Origin: Gammaproteobacteria bacterium
GTDB taxonomy: Bacteria > Pseudomonadota > Gammaproteobacteria > DSM-16500
DNA length: 64,000 nt
Reading direction: 5' to 3'
Assembly (NCBI GenBank): GCA_013816845.1
Contig: JACDDU010000006.1
Span: 62,001 to 126,000, forward strand
Part shown: piece by piece, positions 37,409 to 46,769 of the stretch
Numbering within the stretch: position 1 is the stretch's first letter
Layout: each line of letters starts with the position of its first letter
The notes under the pieces: model-generated
Database searches by the model: none
Seen by the model: the letters and a program-made list of their open reading frames with translations, nothing else
Told to the model about the DNA's origin: nothing
Made by a program: the position numbers and the translations under genes

Positions 37409-37690
37409 ATGTTTAAAAATATTTTGCTTAATACAAACGCTACGCAATGTGTGGAAGGAATCGAGAAAAATCAAAAGCGCTTGTCCGATACCAAAACAGT
37501 GATTAACCATAAGGATCAGTCCAGGCTCCTACCGAATTCCCAAGCTTATAACCCGACACTTTCCTTTTTTCCTCCACTTTTAGAATCATCTGAATCTTTC
37601 AATAATTCTGAAGGATTTACACCTGATAAAAACACTGAAGATTACACGCAGCATCTCATGACTAAATACGGTCAACAATCTTGCATTTAA
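37409..37690 (+). CDS. Small unrecognised protein
   Basis: A 93-codon frame with AGAGG about 6 bases before the ATG. The product is polar, rich in Asn, Ser and Pro, with no hydrophobic or catalytic motif I recognise. It could be a small effector-like protein or the 5' remnant of a longer gene: after its stop the same frame stays open for another 19 codons. Confidence 0.45.
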   Translation: MFKNILLNTNATQCVEGIEKNQKRLSDTKTVINHKDQSRLLPNSQAYNPTLSFFPPLLESSESFNNSEGFTPDKNTEDYTQHLMTKYGQQSCI

Positions 37691-38051
37691 AGCTCTGCGA
37701 CTTCACGGATAACGCAGGTATTGAAAGAAAATTTTAAAAGCTTTCACTAAAAACCTACTCTGAAGGGAGGACTCGCATCCTCCCTGATTGGTATCAGTAG
37801 GGATGTTTGATTATGCAGTGCATCAATATATCATCGGTTATTGAAACGGAATATAATGCAAATACAATACCTACTTATTTATCCATCAGTGAGATTAACT
37901 TTTGCGCACATCATTAACTGCTAATCGGTAACCCTTAATGTATTCATGATATTTCATCATAACGTAAACATAACTCGAACTGACTTTATTAAAAATATAA
38001 TATTCACCAAAAAAATATTAAAACAAAAAAATACTAAAACGAGAAAATAAT
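37691..38051. other. Intergenic region with hairpin
   Basis: No gene is seen. AGGGAGGA (37764-37771) and TCCTCCCT (37778-37785) form a GC-rich 8-base stem with a 6-base loop about 75 bases after the small ORF; no T run follows, so terminator function is uncertain. Confidence 0.4.
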
Positions 38052-39167
38052 ATGTCAAACACACGATTGGATCTAAAAGCTGCGCGAACTATTTTTAATA
38101 TTGATGCCCATGCTTCAATGGATGAGATTAAAAAGAAATATAAAGAATTAGCAAAAACATTTCACCCAGATAGAAATCATGCAAGTAATGCCACAGAAAA
38201 ATTTCAATCGATACAAAATGCATATGATTTATTGTTAGCAACCAAAAATAAAGATCCGCATTTCAGTTCAAGTAATAATTCGGATCAACAAAATGATGTA
38301 ATTAACAAGCAAAACCAAAAGGAAAAATTATCCAAAAACATCAATCAAAAACTGAAAATTGCGGTTGAGAGGAATGCACTAGGCGATGTGCGAAAGTTGT
38401 TACAAGCAGGGGCTAATCCTAATAGCGGGTGGGGATTTTATTCAAGCCCTTTACAGCATGCCATTACGCATGGGTTTTTCGATGTCGCTACACTTTTACT
38501 GCAAAAGGGCGCGAATCCTGATTCCTTGGCATATCGCGACGTAAGTTACCGGTTCACATCGGAATACACAATATTACATTGGATCTGTATTCATGGAATA
38601 GAAAATAATATACTAGATACAGACATGGTCAAACTTTTATTACAATTCGGTGCTAATCCAAACGCTCAGAATGGTAGTTCTTCTATATTGAAAGATATAG
38701 CAAGTACGCATCAGTGGGCTTCGTTAGATAATCGTCGAAAGCAACTGGAAATTATCCACCTTTTATTGCAATTTGGTGCAGATCTTAATGCTAAAAACAA
38801 GAGTGGCATGACGCCTTTAGAGTGTGGTATTTATAATCCTGATCCACTCACTGCACAATTATTTCGGTCGCTTTCTATCAAACAAGCCGCGACCTCCTGG
38901 CTAGCCTTATTACAAGCTGTGAGACTTTTAGGCGTCGCTAACTCTATTTCTAGCCATCTATTGCAGCACATTAATTCTTTTCTTCCCGTTCCTTTTTCAA
39001 AAGAACAACAAGCTAAAGAAAAAACTTTTTTTAATAATATAGTCGATAAGAATAATCAAATATTATTAGCACGAAAAAATGGTTTTTTCTCACCTCAATC
39101 TAATCAACCAAATAACAACAATAAGAATAATTATTCAGTGAACTCAAAACTAAAGATGAAAAGATAG
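38052..39167 (+). CDS. DnaJ-domain protein with ankyrin repeats
   Basis: Residues about 8-68 are a J domain (ARTIFNIDAHASMDEIKKKY, then the HPD loop in TFHPDRNHASNATEKFQSI), the part that activates Hsp70 ATPases. After a polar linker, residues about 100-265 hold four ankyrin-type repeats (ALGDVRKLLQAGANPN, FDVATLLLQKGANPD, DMVKLLLQFGANPNAQNG, HLLLQFGADLNAKNKSGMTP). The Asn-rich C-terminal tail is basic. There is no signal peptide. J-domain plus ankyrin proteins occur among secreted proteins of intracellular bacteria, where they may recruit host Hsp70; that role is an inference. The ribosome site is weak. Confidence 0.8.
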   Translation: MSNTRLDLKAARTIFNIDAHASMDEIKKKYKELAKTFHPDRNHASNATEKFQSIQNAYDLLLATKNKDPHFSSSNNSDQQNDVINKQNQKEKLSKNINQKLKIAVERNALGDVRKLLQAGANPNSGWGFYSSPLQHAITHGFFDVATLLLQKGANPDSLAYRDVSYRFTSEYTILHWICIHGIENNILDTDMVKLLLQFGANPNAQNGSSSILKDIASTHQWASLDNRRKQLEIIHLLLQFGADLNAKNKSGMTPLECGIYNPDPLTAQLFRSLSIKQAATSWLALLQAVRLLGVANSISSHLLQHINSFLPVPFSKEQQAKEKTFFNNIVDKNNQILLARKNGFFSPQSNQPNNNNKNNYSVNSKLKMKR

Positions 39168-39273
39168 GAAATGAAGGGTGGAAGTTACCGAAAGTCGCGC
39201 GGATAAAATTTAGTACTGCAGCTGCATGCTAAATAATATCATACTCTTCTCTTTTTAATAGCGTTGGTATATT

Positions 39274-39302
39274 GCCTTAGTGACTACAGTAGTCACTAAG
39301 GC
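39274..39302. terminator. Perfect 14-bp inverted repeat between convergent genes
   Basis: GCCTTAGTGACTAC, one base, then its exact complement GTAGTCACTAAGGC. Its place between the convergent DnaJ-ankyrin and monooxygenase genes suits a bidirectional terminator, although neither side has a proper T run. Confidence 0.5.
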
Positions 39303-39483
39303 TTACCCTATTTTGATTGCCACTCACTCACCATTTTTGCTAAAGTGCGTCAACACAAAAAAAGTGCTTCAATCATGTTAAAAACACCGCATTATACGAG
39401 ACCCATATCGAATGACGTGTCAATCTCCATGACTTGCTCTAATTCTTCAAGTAACATCCGCCACCCCTTTTAATTTTTTTCGC

Positions 39484-40953
39484 TTAGAGTGTCTGCGTGG
39501 GAATACTTCCTAAGTTAATGAGGCTACCAAAAAGGGAATCAATTTTATCGAGCGGGGCGGACCATTCAATGTAGGAATCAGGTCTGACTAAAATGGCATG
39601 GTTTATATATTGTGGGTTACTTGTCCAATACTTTTTTCGATGTTGATTTGAATAAATTTGAATAACTTTTACAAACCTTGGTAAGTTTAACTCTATTTCA
39701 TCATCACCAAAAATGAGTAGGATGAACTTAGTATAATCGAGAAGCGAATAAAGTCGTGTTTTGCCGGCTCCGTTGAAAACTTCTAAGTCAAATAGTCGAG
39801 AACCGCGAAGTCCTTGTTCGCCATAATGAATTCCCATTCCTGTTATATTCCCCGCACGTTTTTCTACGATCTTCACATAGTCTTGCGCATGCGTTTCATT
39901 CGGAGAGTACCGTGTTGATCGAACGAGTTCACCTGAAGTCTCAATGACACTGTGCGCAACTGGCCGGCGTTCGTCTTCATAACGCTGTAAAAGTTTTGTA
40001 GGGAAACCGAAATTGATAACCATATTTAATTTCCATAGAAGATTGAATGCATCTGCAAGACCTGTATTAAGTCCTTGTCCGCCATTAACGGAATGGATAT
40101 GACATGCATCCCCCACAAGAAAAATACGATCATCGACAAAAAAATTTTCGGCTACTGACTCTTTGACTGAAAACTGTGAAAACCAGACAATTTCTTTGAA
40201 CTTTAAAGCATGAGGCTGTATAGCGCGATTAATTCTGTCAATTGCTTCTTCGAGACTAAAATTTTTCGTATCCATTCTCACGTAAAATCTATCAATTTTT
40301 CCTTCTCTCGGAATCCAAGCGACATCCGATGTTTCAGCCTGAAAAACGATTATTTCAGGAACCTTGGGAAAATCTGTATCGACAATGCCATCGATTACGG
40401 CCCATATAATTTTCGGGCGTATAATGTGAAAGGGTATTTTAAAGTGATTGCGAACGAAGGAGCGAGAACCATCCGCGCCAATGAGATAGCTTGATTGAAT
40501 TCTTTCACCATTTGAAAGCGTAGTGAGACATCCGTCCTTATTAAGCTCAATATTGATAATCTTTGTTGAGCGCTGCACTGCAGCGCCAATCTGATTAAGT
40601 TTTTCATCCAATTGTTTTTCTAGGTAAGCCTGTCCAAGCATGAGGAAATGCTTATGTAAGCAACCTTCAAGTTCATCCCACCAGGAAGATTGACGGGAAA
40701 TAAATTTGCCATTCGCCCATACGGAACTGGTGTTGCATGTCTTACCCAAAGGATAGAGTTCTTTAAATAAATCAATGATCTCAAAAAGTTGTAAAGTCCG
40801 AGCATTGAGTGCATCTGCACGCCCTACCGCCAAAGGGCCGTCAGATGAATCGACGATAACGGTTTGCAAACCACAAAGTTGTCCGAGGTAGGCGCACATA
40901 AGTCCTACGGGTCCCGCCCCAACTATCATAATGTTAGTAACTCGTGTCCTCAT
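39484..40953 (-). CDS. FAD-dependent aromatic hydroxylase of the isonitrile operon
   Basis: A flavoprotein monooxygenase of the p-hydroxybenzoate/phenol hydroxylase group (PF01494). It has the dinucleotide fold IMIVGAGPVGLMCAYLG at the start, the middle motif LIGADGSRSFVRNHF, and the second FAD motif FLVGDACHIHSVNGGQGLNTG. Such enzymes hydroxylate aromatic rings using NAD(P)H and oxygen. The start is best placed at 40953, where GGAG precedes the ATG; the longer frame from 40992 would sit far inside the upstream gene. It overlaps the oxygenase gene by 20 bases and is third in the operon, so it probably hydroxylates the isonitrile intermediate, a tyrosine-like ring. Confidence 0.85.
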   Translation of the reverse strand: MRTRVTNIMIVGAGPVGLMCAYLGQLCGLQTVIVDSSDGPLAVGRADALNARTLQLFEIIDLFKELYPLGKTCNTSSVWANGKFISRQSSWWDELEGCLHKHFLMLGQAYLEKQLDEKLNQIGAAVQRSTKIINIELNKDGCLTTLSNGERIQSSYLIGADGSRSFVRNHFKIPFHIIRPKIIWAVIDGIVDTDFPKVPEIIVFQAETSDVAWIPREGKIDRFYVRMDTKNFSLEEAIDRINRAIQPHALKFKEIVWFSQFSVKESVAENFFVDDRIFLVGDACHIHSVNGGQGLNTGLADAFNLLWKLNMVINFGFPTKLLQRYEDERRPVAHSVIETSGELVRSTRYSPNETHAQDYVKIVEKRAGNITGMGIHYGEQGLRGSRLFDLEVFNGAGKTRLYSLLDYTKFILLIFGDDEIELNLPRFVKVIQIYSNQHRKKYWTSNPQYINHAILVRPDSYIEWSAPLDKIDSLFGSLINLGSIPTQTL

Positions 40954-41785
40954 TTGAGGGCTCCAAGCCAGGGTTATTAAAAGGCGGATCACTCAAGATA
41001 TGAACGCGTTGAAGATGACGTGGAGACTTAGAAATAAATTCTTCTCTACCATGCAGAAGTGAAAAATTATCAGCAATGACGACATCGCCTGTTTGCCATT
41101 CATGCGCATAAAAATTGCAGGAGGCATAAAGAGCTTGTTTTAAACTGTAATGGAAGTCTGCTAACTCTTTAAGATTAATACCCATGAATTTAAGTTCTGG
41201 GGGATTTACGAAATGCCTTTGGTCTTCAGAGGGTGGTTCATTATAACGAATGACAGAAAAATCTTTGTAAGGATGTTTATTAATAATGGGCGATACGGTC
41301 TTACTATTATAAAATTCCATTTTTCTTTGATAAGTACCTGTTACTTGATTCCAAATTTTTTTAGCTTCAGGAGAAGCATATTTTAAAGCTAATATTGTAT
41401 TTGAGAACGTTGTTCGTCCGCCTTGTCCAGATTGTGGAGCTTCCACACAATGAAAAATTTGAAGCTCAGGGATTTGTGGACGGTACATACCATCCCAATG
41501 AAGTGGGACATAACGATGATCAAAAATATGGTCTGGTGGATTATCTTGCTCAATCAATTCAAGTACTTTTCCAAAAGGCCACATACTTATTTCGCCCCAG
41601 CGCTCACAATAGTTGGCAAACGATTCAGCATTTTGGAAAGTGCGAAACCCTCTCAATACAAGAAGATGTTTTTGGTGAATGAGTTCACGCAAGAAAGTTA
41701 TATTAAGATCACTTAAATTAACAAGCGATTTTTTAGGTTCTAAAAGTAAACCAAAAGGTTGAATGGACGTAGTTTTATGCTCCAT
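40934..41785 (-). CDS. TauD-family Fe/2-oxoglutarate oxygenase, PvcB-like
   Basis: This 283-residue protein is a TauD/TfdA-type non-haem iron dioxygenase. The iron ligands are visible as H96-W-D98 in PLHWDGMY and H245 in FSLLHGREEF, with the oxoglutarate-binding Arg in the HLQRVHI segment (R260). PvcB-type enzymes act directly on isonitrile amino acids to form vinyl isonitriles by oxidation and decarboxylation. It overlaps the PvcA-like gene by 11 bases, so the assignment as its partner rests on both family and operon. Confidence 0.87.
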   Translation of the reverse strand: MEHKTTSIQPFGLLLEPKKSLVNLSDLNITFLRELIHQKHLLVLRGFRTFQNAESFANYCERWGEISMWPFGKVLELIEQDNPPDHIFDHRYVPLHWDGMYRPQIPELQIFHCVEAPQSGQGGRTTFSNTILALKYASPEAKKIWNQVTGTYQRKMEFYNSKTVSPIINKHPYKDFSVIRYNEPPSEDQRHFVNPPELKFMGINLKELADFHYSLKQALYASCNFYAHEWQTGDVVIADNFSLLHGREEFISKSPRHLQRVHILSDPPFNNPGLEPSNEDTSY

Positions 41786-42863
41786 ACAAAATCCCCTGTA
41801 GTTTGGAAAATTTTTGTTTATCGTTTAATTCATAATGACTAGGCCTATTTGCACGGTAAATTAACCGTGCCCCAAGATTTTCAGCTTGTGCGCGTTTAAG
41901 GAGCACAAAACTTCCATTGACCTCCATCGCAACGCCATGCCATGACGTCATCCAGCTTTCTGCTTCCATCAGGCGGATGCCAAGTTTCGCGGTGCCACAT
42001 GTTTGAGGATGAATCGAAAGACGAACAGCATGTGGAAAATGTTTAGCAATCAAGGTACTCCAAGCTCTGCTGCGTTGTATGACGACATAAGCACGATGCC
42101 GACAAGCTTTTTGAATTGCATTGCGGCTAAGTGACTGTTCTGGACGAGTCGCATCTTCTACTAAAAAACGTGTAATGCCACAGTACTGTCGATGAACCTC
42201 TTCATCTTCAATGCTGCATGGCGTTTTATTTCCTTTACCTACTGCTTCTTTAAGAACTTCCAGTGGCTCACCATATTGCGCCATCAATTGACGGCGCATT
42301 TCAGTAAAAGTAAGACTTGCATATAGATCATCAAGATTGAATATGGAGATGGAAGTAAACGACATAGATTTAATTAATAATGATAAAGCTTGCTGGTAAT
42401 TACTCACGTCAATGTCGCGTATACCGACCGCATCATTAAAAACACGACCATCGGAGCATAGAATGACTCGTGCGCCTGGAGAATAAAGTTTCTGAATCTG
42501 TTTGCAAAGTGAATTAAGAAATTCGAGTGAAAGTTGTTCTGCCATGTCTGGAAGGGTGCCAAGGACTTTCGTCGGATTAGGAGATTTTGCAGGAAATGCA
42601 GGTAACACAAAAGTTATAGGTTGCCGTTTATCAATCGCTAAAATAACTTGGTGGAGATGAGGTGCGAGGCATGCTTCACAGGTCGATGTGGCACAGGATG
42701 TTTTGGGGCCAGCTATCCTGCGAAAGCGCATTACATTTAGCATAATGATGCGAGCTAAGTGAGATGCGTTTTCATACAACGCGGGAATCTCGCACATAAC
42801 TTGTGTTGCGGTCTTAGTGCATTCCATCTCTTTGGATTGATACAAAAAATTTGTTAACGACAT
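41775..42863 (-). CDS. Isonitrile synthase, DIT1/PvcA family
   Basis: PvcA/IsnA enzymes turn the amino group of tyrosine or tryptophan into an isonitrile with a carbon from ribulose-5-phosphate. The family signature is plain: VLPAFPAKSPNPTKVLGTLP, then LYSPGARVILCSDGRVFNDAVGI and VSNYQQAL; the C-terminal part carries SRAWSTLIAKHFPHAVRLSIHP. The 362-residue length fits. AGAGGAG lies 9 bases before the ATG. It is the first gene of a three-gene operon with an Fe/2OG oxygenase and a flavin hydroxylase, the arrangement of paerucumarin-type clusters in Pseudomonas and similar clusters in Legionella. The end product is unknown. Confidence 0.9.
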   Translation of the reverse strand: MSLTNFLYQSKEMECTKTATQVMCEIPALYENASHLARIIMLNVMRFRRIAGPKTSCATSTCEACLAPHLHQVILAIDKRQPITFVLPAFPAKSPNPTKVLGTLPDMAEQLSLEFLNSLCKQIQKLYSPGARVILCSDGRVFNDAVGIRDIDVSNYQQALSLLIKSMSFTSISIFNLDDLYASLTFTEMRRQLMAQYGEPLEVLKEAVGKGNKTPCSIEDEEVHRQYCGITRFLVEDATRPEQSLSRNAIQKACRHRAYVVIQRSRAWSTLIAKHFPHAVRLSIHPQTCGTAKLGIRLMEAESWMTSWHGVAMEVNGSFVLLKRAQAENLGARLIYRANRPSHYELNDKQKFSKLQGILYGA

Positions 42864-43220
42864 CGCAGGCTACTCCTCTAATACACAACACAGTTTAGCA
42901 ACAGCTTATTTATTAATAAAATTGATTATTGTTATTGATACCATAAGCTAAACCTATATTTTTAATCAGGAGATAATTGATAATTTATTTATTATTAAGT
43001 ATCTTCAAAGAGATGATAGATTATAAGGATCAAGAGGGCGTAATCAAAATGAGAGAATTTACCTTTGTATAAGGGGGAGGAATTCAGTACAAAAACGCCG
43101 CAAAAAAAATTTACAAACGCGGCCAATAGTTAAGTATTATTCAAACTACAGTATTTAGTGCTCACAGTATTTTTTGTAAGGTAGAGTTGGCAAGAAAATT
43201 TAAAAGGCAGGAGCTTGCTT
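42864..43220. other. Divergent intergenic region
   Basis: About 357 AT-rich bases between the isonitrile operon and the DUF72 gene. No gene is seen; both promoters should lie here but I cannot place them. Confidence 0.3.
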
Positions 43221-44096
43221 TTGAAATTGTCAAAAAATGAATGGAAAGCTAAAAAAGAGTTGAAGAGAATGAAGCAACGTCTTACTAATCTCACGCGCGT
43301 GAAGGAAATGCGTAGTGCACGTTTAAAAGATAAAACAACTTATTCCTTAGAAGAAAAAGATTTAAAAAAGGTTATGATTGGATGTTCGGGTTGGTTTTAT
43401 TGGCATTGGCGAAATCAGTTTTATCCATCAACACTATCTACTAATAAATGGTTTGGGTATTATAGAAAATACTTTGATACAGTTGAACTCAATGCCCCTT
43501 TTTATAATTGGCCTTCCGTAAGTATTGTTAAATCATGGTTACGCCAGGTTGGAAAAAAAAGATTTTGCTATACCATTAAAGTTTCCGAATTAATAACCCA
43601 TCTCAAACGTTTCAAATCAACTAAAAGAATGATTACCGATTTTAATTATATTGGTGATTTACTCGGTGATTATATGGGATGTTTTTTATATCAATTACCT
43701 CCATCATATCAATATACAAAGACGCGTTTAAATAATATCATCGCGCAACTCGAGCCAGGAAGAAGAAATGTTGTAGAGTTTCGTCACAAAAGCTGGTGGA
43801 ATAAGACCGTATATAATGCATTCAAAAAAAATAACATTATCTTTTGTTCCGTAAGTTCACCCAATATGCCAGACGAATTAATACAAACAACTGACGAGGT
43901 CTATATTCGGTTTCATGGCACATCGAAACTTTATTTGCATGATTATACTAAAGAAGAAATGAATAATTGGGTAGAGCGAATAAAAATTGCAGCGCCTAAA
44001 AGAGTTTGGGCATATTTCAATAACGATAGAGAAGCGAATGCAATCAAGAATGCCAAATGGTTTAAGAAGCAAATAAATAAATTATTCAAAATTTAG
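43221..44096 (+). CDS. DUF72 (YecE-like) protein
   Basis: From about residue 50 the protein follows the DUF72 TIM-barrel pattern: VMIGCSGWFYWHWRNQFYP, YFDTVELNAPFYNWP, FCYTIKVSELITHLKR, LGDYMGCFLYQLPPSY, VEFRHKSWWN and YIRFHGTSKLYLHDYT. The family is widespread, its reaction unknown. The extra basic N-terminal 50 residues are unusual. AGGAG is 8 bases before the TTG at 43221, a better start than the TTG at 43215. No link to the neighbouring operons is evident. Confidence 0.88.
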   Translation: MKLSKNEWKAKKELKRMKQRLTNLTRVKEMRSARLKDKTTYSLEEKDLKKVMIGCSGWFYWHWRNQFYPSTLSTNKWFGYYRKYFDTVELNAPFYNWPSVSIVKSWLRQVGKKRFCYTIKVSELITHLKRFKSTKRMITDFNYIGDLLGDYMGCFLYQLPPSYQYTKTRLNNIIAQLEPGRRNVVEFRHKSWWNKTVYNAFKKNNIIFCSVSSPNMPDELIQTTDEVYIRFHGTSKLYLHDYTKEEMNNWVERIKIAAPKRVWAYFNNDREANAIKNAKWFKKQINKLFKI

Positions 44097-44216
44097 ATTT
44101 ATATTGCTGATAAGGATGCTATGTAACATAGCAGTTTAAATGTTCCATCTAATCACAGAAAATTATAAGTGCAAAGTTCATTCTGAAGAGTGAAGTAAGA
44201 ATTAAGAAATTTAAAT

Positions 44217-45053
44217 TTAGTATAGGTAGCCGGATGCGTAAATCATTTTTAGCGCAACCCCTATCAACAGTCCTACATAAAGTCTGTTTAGGGTGGTTTG
44301 CGAAAATAAACCCGCTAACTTAACGCCGATCGGAACAAATAAACAACTAACGATTAAAACGGGTAAGAATAAAGGCCAAACAATATAACCGGTTGTATAA
44401 GCAGGTAAACCCTTTTCTGACCAACCCAGAATAATAAATAATATCACAACAACTATAGCCATGATTGTGCCAATAACTACTGTTGTTGCAATTGCTTCTA
44501 ATATTTCATAATTCATTTTTTTTAATAGAGGGACGCAAAATGGATTCGCGCCTAACACACTACCTAAAAAACCAATAATAAAGCTTCCTATTATGAGGCT
44601 ATATTTTTTTAAGTTCGACGAAACTAGGAGGGTTGTATTTTTTTTATTGGAAGAACGCCAAATTTGTAGCGCGAGTAAAAAAGTAACGATGGCAAAAGTA
44701 AGCATAAGAATATTGCTAGGCAAATATTTTGCAACCATAGCTCCTATTGCTGAACCGAGGATGAGACCCCATGACATTCGTTTAACGATAGACCAATTAA
44801 CTTTACTGGTACTATGATGTTGATAAGAAGCGAGCATACCAACAACAAAAGTTATAGCAACTGTAGTACCGACTGCTAGATGCATTATTAAATGCGGGGG
44901 CACGTTAGCTACATTCAATAACCAGATTATAAGGGGTACTAACACCAATCCTATACCGCCACCTAATAAGCCTAGGGTAAGACCTGCGAAAGCAGAACCA
45001 AGAAAGGCTACAACAATAACGGTAAGATTCACCTTAAAATTTACTCCATCCAA
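44217..45053 (-). CDS. TSUP (TauE/SafE-like) membrane exporter
   Basis: A 278-residue protein with about eight hydrophobic helices, including the paired TSUP repeats: LGLLGGGIGLVLVPLIIWLL near the start and IGFLGSVLGANPFCVPLL in the second half. TSUP proteins move organic or inorganic sulfur anions and other small acids across the inner membrane. The start may be TTG at 45053 or, with a better ribosome site, GTG at 45032. It is third after the two oxygenase-type genes, 80 bases downstream, and might export their product; that link is an inference. Confidence 0.85.
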   Translation of the reverse strand: MDGVNFKVNLTVIVVAFLGSAFAGLTLGLLGGGIGLVLVPLIIWLLNVANVPPHLIMHLAVGTTVAITFVVGMLASYQHHSTSKVNWSIVKRMSWGLILGSAIGAMVAKYLPSNILMLTFAIVTFLLALQIWRSSNKKNTTLLVSSNLKKYSLIIGSFIIGFLGSVLGANPFCVPLLKKMNYEILEAIATTVVIGTIMAIVVVILFIILGWSEKGLPAYTTGYIVWPLFLPVLIVSCLFVPIGVKLAGLFSQTTLNRLYVGLLIGVALKMIYASGYLY

Positions 45054-45133
45054 AAAATGTAATGTTGTTAACCGATCAGTAGGAAGTCTTTTACCACAGA
45101 AGAATTAATAACAAAACTAATTAAGCACAAACT

Positions 45134-45901
45134 TTAATTTGCATAATCACCTAGTAATTCATCAAATTTAAATTTTTTGCTTTTTTCAATGATCGCATCA
45201 AAATTGATTGTTTCATTTTTACTTTTTAGGCTTTGTGCTAAGTTCCAATAACTATTTAACCAATCATCAAAGAGTAAAAAGATTTGATCAATTACATTTT
45301 TTGCAGCTAGACGCTCTTCATTGTTCAATTCAATTCTTTTAGACGAAAATTCATCACCTTTAATCCAATGCGTTGATTCCAGCTTATAATGTTTTTTTCC
45401 AAAGAATTGTAATTCCTTTCCATGCTTATCTTTTAAGTTTTGGGCATGCTTAAACCAAGTAATGGAAGTGGCTTCCAGTGCCTCAACAATAGCAAATCGA
45501 GTATGTTGTTCCGGAGAGGCTGCGTATAATGACAGAATGGCGTAAATCAATTTTCTAGAAGCAGAATATTCATCACTCCAAATAAGTCTGACGGTATCAG
45601 TGAACGATCTTGCTTTATTCATTCCTAGCTGTTCGATATCGGCTAACATCCATTGCCAATGAAAATCCTCTTCCTCACTGTGCGTATTTAAGTCTGCTTG
45701 AATTGAATTATTGACATGATCACAAGTAGTAAAAATAAAACGATTAATATCGCAGTAGCACATGGTGAAAAAGACTTTCATGGTAATCCATGCAAGTTTT
45801 TCTTCTGTTGTATAATGAGTGGTATCAAAATATGCTGTGAAAAAGGGTGACTTTTCAAAGGATTCTCTCTTTTGCTCTATATATTCTATAATGGATTTCA
45901 C
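45134..45901 (-). CDS. Haem-oxygenase-like diiron oxidase/oxygenase (HDO) family protein
   Basis: The helical 255-residue protein has the spaced metal-ligand pattern of the HDO superfamily (UndA, BesC, CADD, SznF central domain): EEEDFHWQWMLADIEQLG gives a Glu and His81, EALEATSITWF gives Glu140/143, and KKHYKLESTHW gives H171-x3-E175-x2-H178. Such enzymes use a labile diiron centre and oxygen for N-oxygenation, C-C cleavage or decarboxylation. The start is GTG with GGGGA upstream. It follows the Fe/2OG oxygenase gene by 58 bases and precedes a TSUP exporter gene, suggesting a small-molecule pathway. Confidence 0.75.
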   Translation of the reverse strand: MKSIIEYIEQKRESFEKSPFFTAYFDTTHYTTEEKLAWITMKVFFTMCYCDINRFIFTTCDHVNNSIQADLNTHSEEEDFHWQWMLADIEQLGMNKARSFTDTVRLIWSDEYSASRKLIYAILSLYAASPEQHTRFAIVEALEATSITWFKHAQNLKDKHGKELQFFGKKHYKLESTHWIKGDEFSSKRIELNNEERLAAKNVIDQIFLLFDDWLNSYWNLAQSLKSKNETINFDAIIEKSKKFKFDELLGDYAN

Positions 45902-45959
45902 TATTTTTTCCCCGATATTATATTAAAATAAATTTTCTAAACGGTGTGGCATTGTTTTT

Positions 45960-46769
45960 TTAACTCCACAGCACCATACTACGATCTTGCTTTACACCAA
46001 TAAAACATTGTTGTGATACTCGGTTTCCAGCTGAAAAAGCCCGTATTGCATGTGGCCGTCTAGTGTTGATTAAAATTAATTCGCCTTTAGTAGGTTTTAT
46101 TAATATTGAATCTGAATGTTTTGCGCGCCAATCATAATCACTTTGCATTGTTGATGCTTCATGGATGGGTATGGGAGGGATATCCCAAAGTTCAAGCTCT
46201 CCTCCTAATGCTGGCAAGGATAGATATACATTCGCGGAATACTGCGCAATAATTTCAAAAACATTCGGTGGTAATAAATCAATATGGGGTAGAAGTTCTG
46301 ACATGTGGGATTTCTCAGGGCGATTCATCACACGACCAATACCTAACGTCATATTTTTTTTATTAAAAGATGCAATATTTGCACCATGCGCCCAATTTTC
46401 ATCAAGCTCTAAACGAAGCTTATCAATGGGAGAAGGTCGGCCTTGGCATGCCTTGCGAATTTCTTGAATAGTTGTTAGAGCAGTAGCGTAATACCGCTTA
46501 TGTTCTGCGGAATTTTCAGTTTTTCCAAAAGTAACATTATAAGAAACACCTAAACGATCAACGCCGCAGTCAATATAATTTATATGGTCATTAATCATGA
46601 TGTCATGAGGATAACGTTCCAAATGGTCAGCTTGAATAAACCACTGCGATAGTTTATCGCATAAAGCAGGTTCAATATAATTGGGTATTCTTATAGCCAA
46701 GAAGTCTTGATTGAAGATTTCATCTAAAATGTCAGGTGTAATTTGACTGACGGTTTTAATTCGCAGCAT
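45960..46769 (-). CDS. Fe(II)/2-oxoglutarate oxygenase-like protein
   Basis: The 269-residue protein has a cupin-type core with LLPHIDLLPP (H162-x-D164), then ANVYLSLPALGGELELWD and LILINTRRPHAIRAFSAGNR, giving the second His240 and a likely oxoglutarate-binding Arg250. These are the three iron ligands and co-substrate anchor of Fe/2OG dioxygenases. Relatives hydroxylate or halogenate carrier-bound or free amino acids. It is first in a leftward run with the diiron protein and the exporter. The ribosome site is poor. Confidence 0.75.
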   Translation of the reverse strand: MLRIKTVSQITPDILDEIFNQDFLAIRIPNYIEPALCDKLSQWFIQADHLERYPHDIMINDHINYIDCGVDRLGVSYNVTFGKTENSAEHKRYYATALTTIQEIRKACQGRPSPIDKLRLELDENWAHGANIASFNKKNMTLGIGRVMNRPEKSHMSELLPHIDLLPPNVFEIIAQYSANVYLSLPALGGELELWDIPPIPIHEASTMQSDYDWRAKHSDSILIKPTKGELILINTRRPHAIRAFSAGNRVSQQCFIGVKQDRSMVLWS

